Below, one piece after another: positions 60,608 to 64,000 of a stretch of 64,000 nucleotides of DNA. The notes beneath the pieces are model-generated. The model searched no databases, was not told where the DNA came from, and was given only the letters and a program-made list of their open reading frames with translations. The translations under genes and the position numbers were made by a program. Position 1 is the stretch's first letter, and each line of letters starts with the position of its first letter. Origin of the DNA: Paenibacillus doosanensis (GTDB taxonomy: Bacteria > Bacillota > Bacilli > Paenibacillales > NBRC-103111); assembly GCF_025060755.1 (NCBI RefSeq), contig NZ_JANYUY010000013.1:1-64000 (forward strand), in the 5' to 3' direction.

Positions 60608-62305
60608 ATGGATAAGCGATACGCGTTAGGCATTGATTTCGGAACCGAGTCGGGGCGCGCCGTTCTGGTCGACATTCATAACGGCGAAGAGCTGGCCTCC
60701 CATATTACGCCGTATCCCCATGGGGTCATGGATGAAAGGCTGCCCGGGTCGGGCAGAGCTTTGGGGGCTAACTGGGCGCTGCAGCATCCTGAAGACTACA
60801 TGGCGGTGCTAAGAAAATCGGTTCCGGCTGTTGTGGAAAAATCTGGAATACACCCTGCCCGCGTCATTGGGATCGGCATTGATTTTACGGCATGCACGAT
60901 GCTTCCGATCGATCGCAACGGCGTCCCTCTATGTTATCATGACGCTTTCCGCGATGAGCCGCATGCCTACGTCAAGCTATGGAAGCATCATGCCGCGCAA
61001 GAGCAGGCGAACCGCATCAATGAGACGGCTCGGCGCCGCGGCGAGCCCTTCCTATCCAGATACGGGGGGAAAAGTTCGTCCGAGTGGATGTTAGCCAAAG
61101 CCTGGCAGGTGCTAAGCGAAGCGCCTCATGTTTATGATGCGGCGGACCGCTTTATGGAAGCGGCCGATTGGGTTGTCGGCCAATTGGCGGGCAGGCCGGT
61201 GCGCAGCGGCTGCTGCGCGGGATATAAAGCGTTCTGGAGCAAAGAGGACGGCTACCCGGGGGAGGCGTTCCTCCGCGCGCTCGATCCCCGGCTGGAGCGT
61301 TTCGCTATAGATAAGCTGCGCGGCGAAGTGCTGCCGCTCGGGGAGAGAGCCGGGGAATTGACGGAGGAGCTGGCTGCCGAGCTCGGACTGGCTGCGGGGA
61401 CGGCGGTCGCCGTCGGCATTATTGACGCTCATGCGGGCGTGGCCGGCGTCGGAGCGGTGCATTCCGGCCAAATGGTGATGGCGATGGGGACATCGCTATG
61501 CCATATGCTGATCAGCGATAAAAAGATTTATGCTGACGGTGTCAGCGGCGTGGTCGAGGACGGGATTATACCGGGATTATACGGTTACGAGGCGGGGCAG
61601 CCGGCGGTCGGCGACATCTTCGGATGGTTCGTGGAGCATCAGGCTCCCGCTTACGTAACCGGGCTTGCCGAAAGCGAGGGAATAGGCGTACACGATTGGC
61701 TGGAGCGGCGCGCTGCGCAGCTCAGGCCCGGTCAGCACGGTCTGCTCGCGCTCGACTGGTGGAACGGCAACCGCTCGGTGCTCGTGGACGCCGACTTAAG
61801 CGGTCTGATCGTCGGACTTACGCTTCAGACGAAACCGGAGGAAATATACCGGGCGCTGCTGGAGGCGACCGCATTCGGCACCCGCAAAATTATCGAGACG
61901 CTTGAGCGGGCGGGGGTTGAAGTGAAGGAACTGCTCGCTTGCGGAGGATTGCCGAAGCGCAACCGGCTGCTGATGCAGATTTATGCCGATGTGACCGGCC
62001 GTACGATCAAGGTAGCCGCTTCAGAGCAAACCACCGCGCTGGGAGCGGCGATGTTCGGCGCGGTCGCGGCCGGCCCCGGTCGCGGCGGCTATTCGGACAT
62101 AGCCGAGGCGGCCCGTCATATGGCTCGCGTGCGCGATGAGTATTTTGTCCCGGATGCGGAGCGCGGCGAGGTATACGACAGACTGTACCGGTCCTATGTT
62201 CAGCTTCACGACTTGTTCGGCCGGGGAGGATGCGAAGTGATGAAAGAGCTTCTTGCGGTCAAGCTGGAGACGAGCCGCCGACAGCTTGCAGACGACAAAA
62301 TATAA
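60608..62305 (+). CDS. araB: FGGY-family ribulokinase (AraB-like)
   Basis: 565 residues from ATG 60608 (GGGGAGATGAGG upstream). N-terminal [16 protein letters not shown] and substrate-site [22 protein letters not shown], and a C-terminal actin-fold ATP site ([26 protein letters not shown]) match ribulokinases. It phosphorylates a ketopentose or ketohexose (L-ribulose, D-ribulose or L-fuculose) with ATP. After fucI it likely acts on L-fuculose or D-ribulose. No fuculose-phosphate aldolase or epimerase gene is in the window, so the next step is unresolved. The symbol names the enzyme class, not proven specificity. Confidence 0.88.
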   Translation: MDKRYALGIDFGTESGRAVLVDIHNGEELASHITPYPHGVMDERLPGSGRALGANWALQHPEDYMAVLRKSVPAVVEKSGIHPARVIGIGIDFTACTMLPIDRNGVPLCYHDAFRDEPHAYVKLWKHHAAQEQANRINETARRRGEPFLSRYGGKSSSEWMLAKAWQVLSEAPHVYDAADRFMEAADWVVGQLAGRPVRSGCCAGYKAFWSKEDGYPGEAFLRALDPRLERFAIDKLRGEVLPLGERAGELTEELAAELGLAAGTAVAVGIIDAHAGVAGVGAVHSGQMVMAMGTSLCHMLISDKKIYADGVSGVVEDGIIPGLYGYEAGQPAVGDIFGWFVEHQAPAYVTGLAESEGIGVHDWLERRAAQLRPGQHGLLALDWWNGNRSVLVDADLSGLIVGLTLQTKPEEIYRALLEATAFGTRKIIETLERAGVEVKELLACGGLPKRNRLLMQIYADVTGRTIKVAASEQTTALGAAMFGAVAAGPGRGGYSDIAEAARHMARVRDEYFVPDAERGEVYDRLYRSYVQLHDLFGRGGCEVMKELLAVKLETSRRQLADDKI

Positions 62306-62627
62306 ACCGATATCCGTAACCAATCTGTCCGCCTGGACCGGGTGGGGAACCGAAGCCGTTTTCGTTCCCCTGCCCGACCGGAGCGGGCTGTTTGTTGCGG
62401 ATTTTTTTGCGCAAAGCCCGAAAATGATGATTCATTTTATAAATTAATGATATACAGTGAGTGAATTTCATGCCGTGTTCATGTTTTGGTGATTTCCCTC
62501 TCCCCGTTCTTCCGTTATAAATATAGGGTATAGGGACCGACTCTATTGTTGTATTGTTGCAAGCGCTTTAATCTAGTGGATAGAAGGGCTTGAAGCGCAA
62601 AAATGCAAGGGAGAGGTGACACTGAAT
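62306..62627. other. Intergenic region with weak hairpin and promoter area
   Basis: GCCCG (about 62370) and CGGGC flank ACCGGAG with a short T run after them, a weak terminator for the kinase operon. The rest is A+T-rich and contains the cre-like site at 62558. No gene is supported; the frames here lack ribosome binding sites. Confidence 0.4.
62558..62571 (+). promoter_or_regulatory. cre-like CcpA site
   Basis: TGCAAGCGCTTTAA matches the catabolite-responsive element consensus TGWAARCGYTWWCA at 12 of 14 positions, about 80 bases before the secreted-protein gene. Carbon catabolite repression of that gene is likely. Confidence 0.55.
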
Positions 62628-62639
62628 TTGAAGGGGAAG

Positions 62640-64000
62640 ATGAATAAGAAAGGCTTGTCCAAAGCGGTTTATATCGGGCTTACTCTGGCGCTGATGCTCG
62701 GCGGCATGCCTGCCGCACCTTCGGCGGTCCGCGCCGCAGCTGCCGGGACTCCGGGCGGCGTAGATTCTGCGGGCTTGCGGCTGTGGCTGAAAGCGGATGC
62801 GAATAGCGTCGAATTGGCGGGCGATTTCGTGAACCGATGGAAGGACAGCAGCCCGAACGGGAACGATTTCATTAATGACGGCACGGTCGACGCCCTCGCA
62901 TCCCGGACTAAGCCGAAATATGTGACGGAGAACGACAACCTGAATTTTCAGCCTACCGTAAAATTTACCCGCAGCAGCAGCGGGAGTATTTTGCAGGACG
63001 TCGACGGCGTGTTCGCCGAAGGGGAGCAGGTGAACAACGCCAGCCTGTATACGGTAACCGGCGGTTCGCCGGCGATGGCGAATTCCTCCATCTTTAATCA
63101 ACCGTTGGCGTCGGGCAGTCTCGGAGCGTACATCCCTCATACGACCGGAGCGGCGGCCGGCATGGGGAATGTGCTGTGGGACGTCGGAACGACCGCCACT
63201 CGTGTAAACGCATCTAATATTGTCGCTCCGAACGATTATAACGTATGGGGGCTTCATTTCGACGCCCATCCCGAGACGGTTGGCTCGAACGTCTACCAAT
63301 CGATTACCCGCGACGGAAAGCAGGAGGCGACAGGGACGCAAACCCGCGCTCCGATGACCGGCAAAGGCGGCGCTGCGGCGTCAATCGGCTCTGCGGCAGG
63401 CGGAGGCTCGGGCTATGAAGGCAATATGGGCGAGCTGATTCTGTTTACGAATCCGCTTACAGCCGTGCAGAAGCGGCAGGTGGATACATACCTGGCGATC
63501 AAGTTCGGCTTGACGCTGAAGGAAGGCGATTACTTGTCCGCCGGCCCTTCTCCGCAGATCGTGTGGAACGCCGCGGCGAATGCCGGTTACGGCAATCATA
63601 TTGCCGGGATAGGTGCGGACGAGGTCGGTGCGCTGCAGCAGACGCAAGGCCGCAGCAGCCAGAAGGATCAGGACCGGCAGATCCTAGTTACGGCCAAGCA
63701 GCCGCTGGCGGACAAGCAGTATTTGATGTGGGGCGATAATGACAGTCAAGACGACGGAGTTCCGTACGGAACCGATTATAAACGGCTGTCCCGCATCTGG
63801 AAAGTGCAGCAAACCGGCGGTGTAGGCACGGTTCAGGTAGCTGTCCCGGCGGACTTGATCCCACTCGGCGGCGTGCTGTTGACGAGCGGCGGCACCGATT
63901 TCGGCAGCGCTTCGGCAACGCCGATGACGGCGGCGACGATTCATGGAGCTCCTTATTATGTAGCCGATGCGGCGCTCGCCAGCGGCTCGTATTTTACCTT
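62640..64000 (+). CDS. Secreted protein with DUF8202-like domain, cut by the window edge
   Basis: Open from ATG 62640 (AAGGGG upstream; an in-frame TTG at 62628 behind GGGAGAGGTG is an alternative start) to the end of the window without a stop; at least 453 residues. Signal peptide about 1-35 (AVYIGLTLALMLGGMPAAPSAVRA). The mature part opens with LRLWLKADANSVE and KDSSPNGNDFIN, a LamG/concanavalin-like layout, and later has GYGNHIAGIGADEVGALQQ, KQYLMWGDNDSQDDG and YKRLSRIWKVQQTGGVGTVQVAVP, which resemble DUF8202-type surface modules. Probably the front of another large surface or matrix protein, perhaps with SLH domains beyond the edge. The opposite-strand frames are shadows. Confidence 0.8.
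   Translation, partial: MNKKGLSKAVYIGLTLALMLGGMPAAPSAVRAAAAGTPGGVDSAGLRLWLKADANSVELAGDFVNRWKDSSPNGNDFINDGTVDALASRTKPKYVTENDNLNFQPTVKFTRSSSGSILQDVDGVFAEGEQVNNASLYTVTGGSPAMANSSIFNQPLASGSLGAYIPHTTGAAAGMGNVLWDVGTTATRVNASNIVAPNDYNVWGLHFDAHPETVGSNVYQSITRDGKQEATGTQTRAPMTGKGGAAASIGSAAGGGSGYEGNMGELILFTNPLTAVQKRQVDTYLAIKFGLTLKEGDYLSAGPSPQIVWNAAANAGYGNHIAGIGADEVGALQQTQGRSSQKDQDRQILVTAKQPLADKQYLMWGDNDSQDDGVPYGTDYKRLSRIWKVQQTGGVGTVQVAVPADLIPLGGVLLTSGGTDFGSASATPMTAATIHGAPYYVADAALASGSYFT

Noticed and set aside
62253-62447. 64-residue plus-strand frame after the ribulokinase gene
   Set aside because: Starts inside the kinase gene, no ribosome binding site, no recognisable features.

Overview
The window looks like a piece of a Paenibacillus-type Firmicutes chromosome. 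Evidence: strong AGGAGG-type ribosome binding sites, frequent TTG/GTG starts, YesM/YesN-type two-component pairs beside sugar ABC transporters, membrane-bound AraC regulators, SLH-anchored polysaccharide lyases, and Fur/PerR/CcpA-like operator sequences. No rRNA, tRNA or CRISPR array was seen.

Region 1 (about 1-10400) is visibly A+T-rich compared with the rest and reads as an acquired island. It holds a broken gene at the left edge, a membrane protein, an LRAT-like protein facing an XRE repressor across a double operator, a DUF960-RadC gene pair with a structured leader, an orphan cytosine-5 DNA methyltransferase, a frameshifted IS110-family element, and a tight three-gene operon. That operon encodes a histidine kinase with two GHKL ATPase modules, a receiver protein without an output domain, and a small protein with a His/Cys pair like CHAT/caspase peptidases. 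I infer a signalling-to-protease system, possibly anti-phage; it is the best candidate here for something undescribed.

Region 2 (10400-29300) is ordinary G+C-richer chromosome: a Fur-box siderophore-binding lipoprotein, a diguanylate cyclase, a glycogen operon on the minus strand (glgC-glgD-GH15-pgcA), a mannose-1-phosphate guanylyltransferase with a DUF6492 protein, an AraC regulator with a GH3 beta-glucosidase, and a P1B4-type metal ATPase (PfeT/ZosA-like) with PerR-like and Fur-like sites.

Region 3 (29300-41100) is a pectin module: a membrane AraC regulator, a solute-binding lipoprotein, and a 2472-residue surface protein that fuses pectin methylesterase, pectate lyase, fibronectin repeats and three SLH domains.

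Region 4 (41200-48500) carries two small genes, a urea transporter divergent from a YheE-like gene, and ureABCEFGD.

Region 5 (48600-62300) is a sugar uptake and catabolism cluster: solute-binding lipoprotein, YesM/YesN sensor pair, second binding protein with two permeases, 2-hydroxyacid dehydrogenase, a 40-codon ribokinase remnant, a DapA-family lyase/aldolase, L-fucose isomerase and a ribulokinase-type FGGY kinase. Region 6 (62640-end) is the start of another secreted protein that runs off the window, behind a cre-like site.
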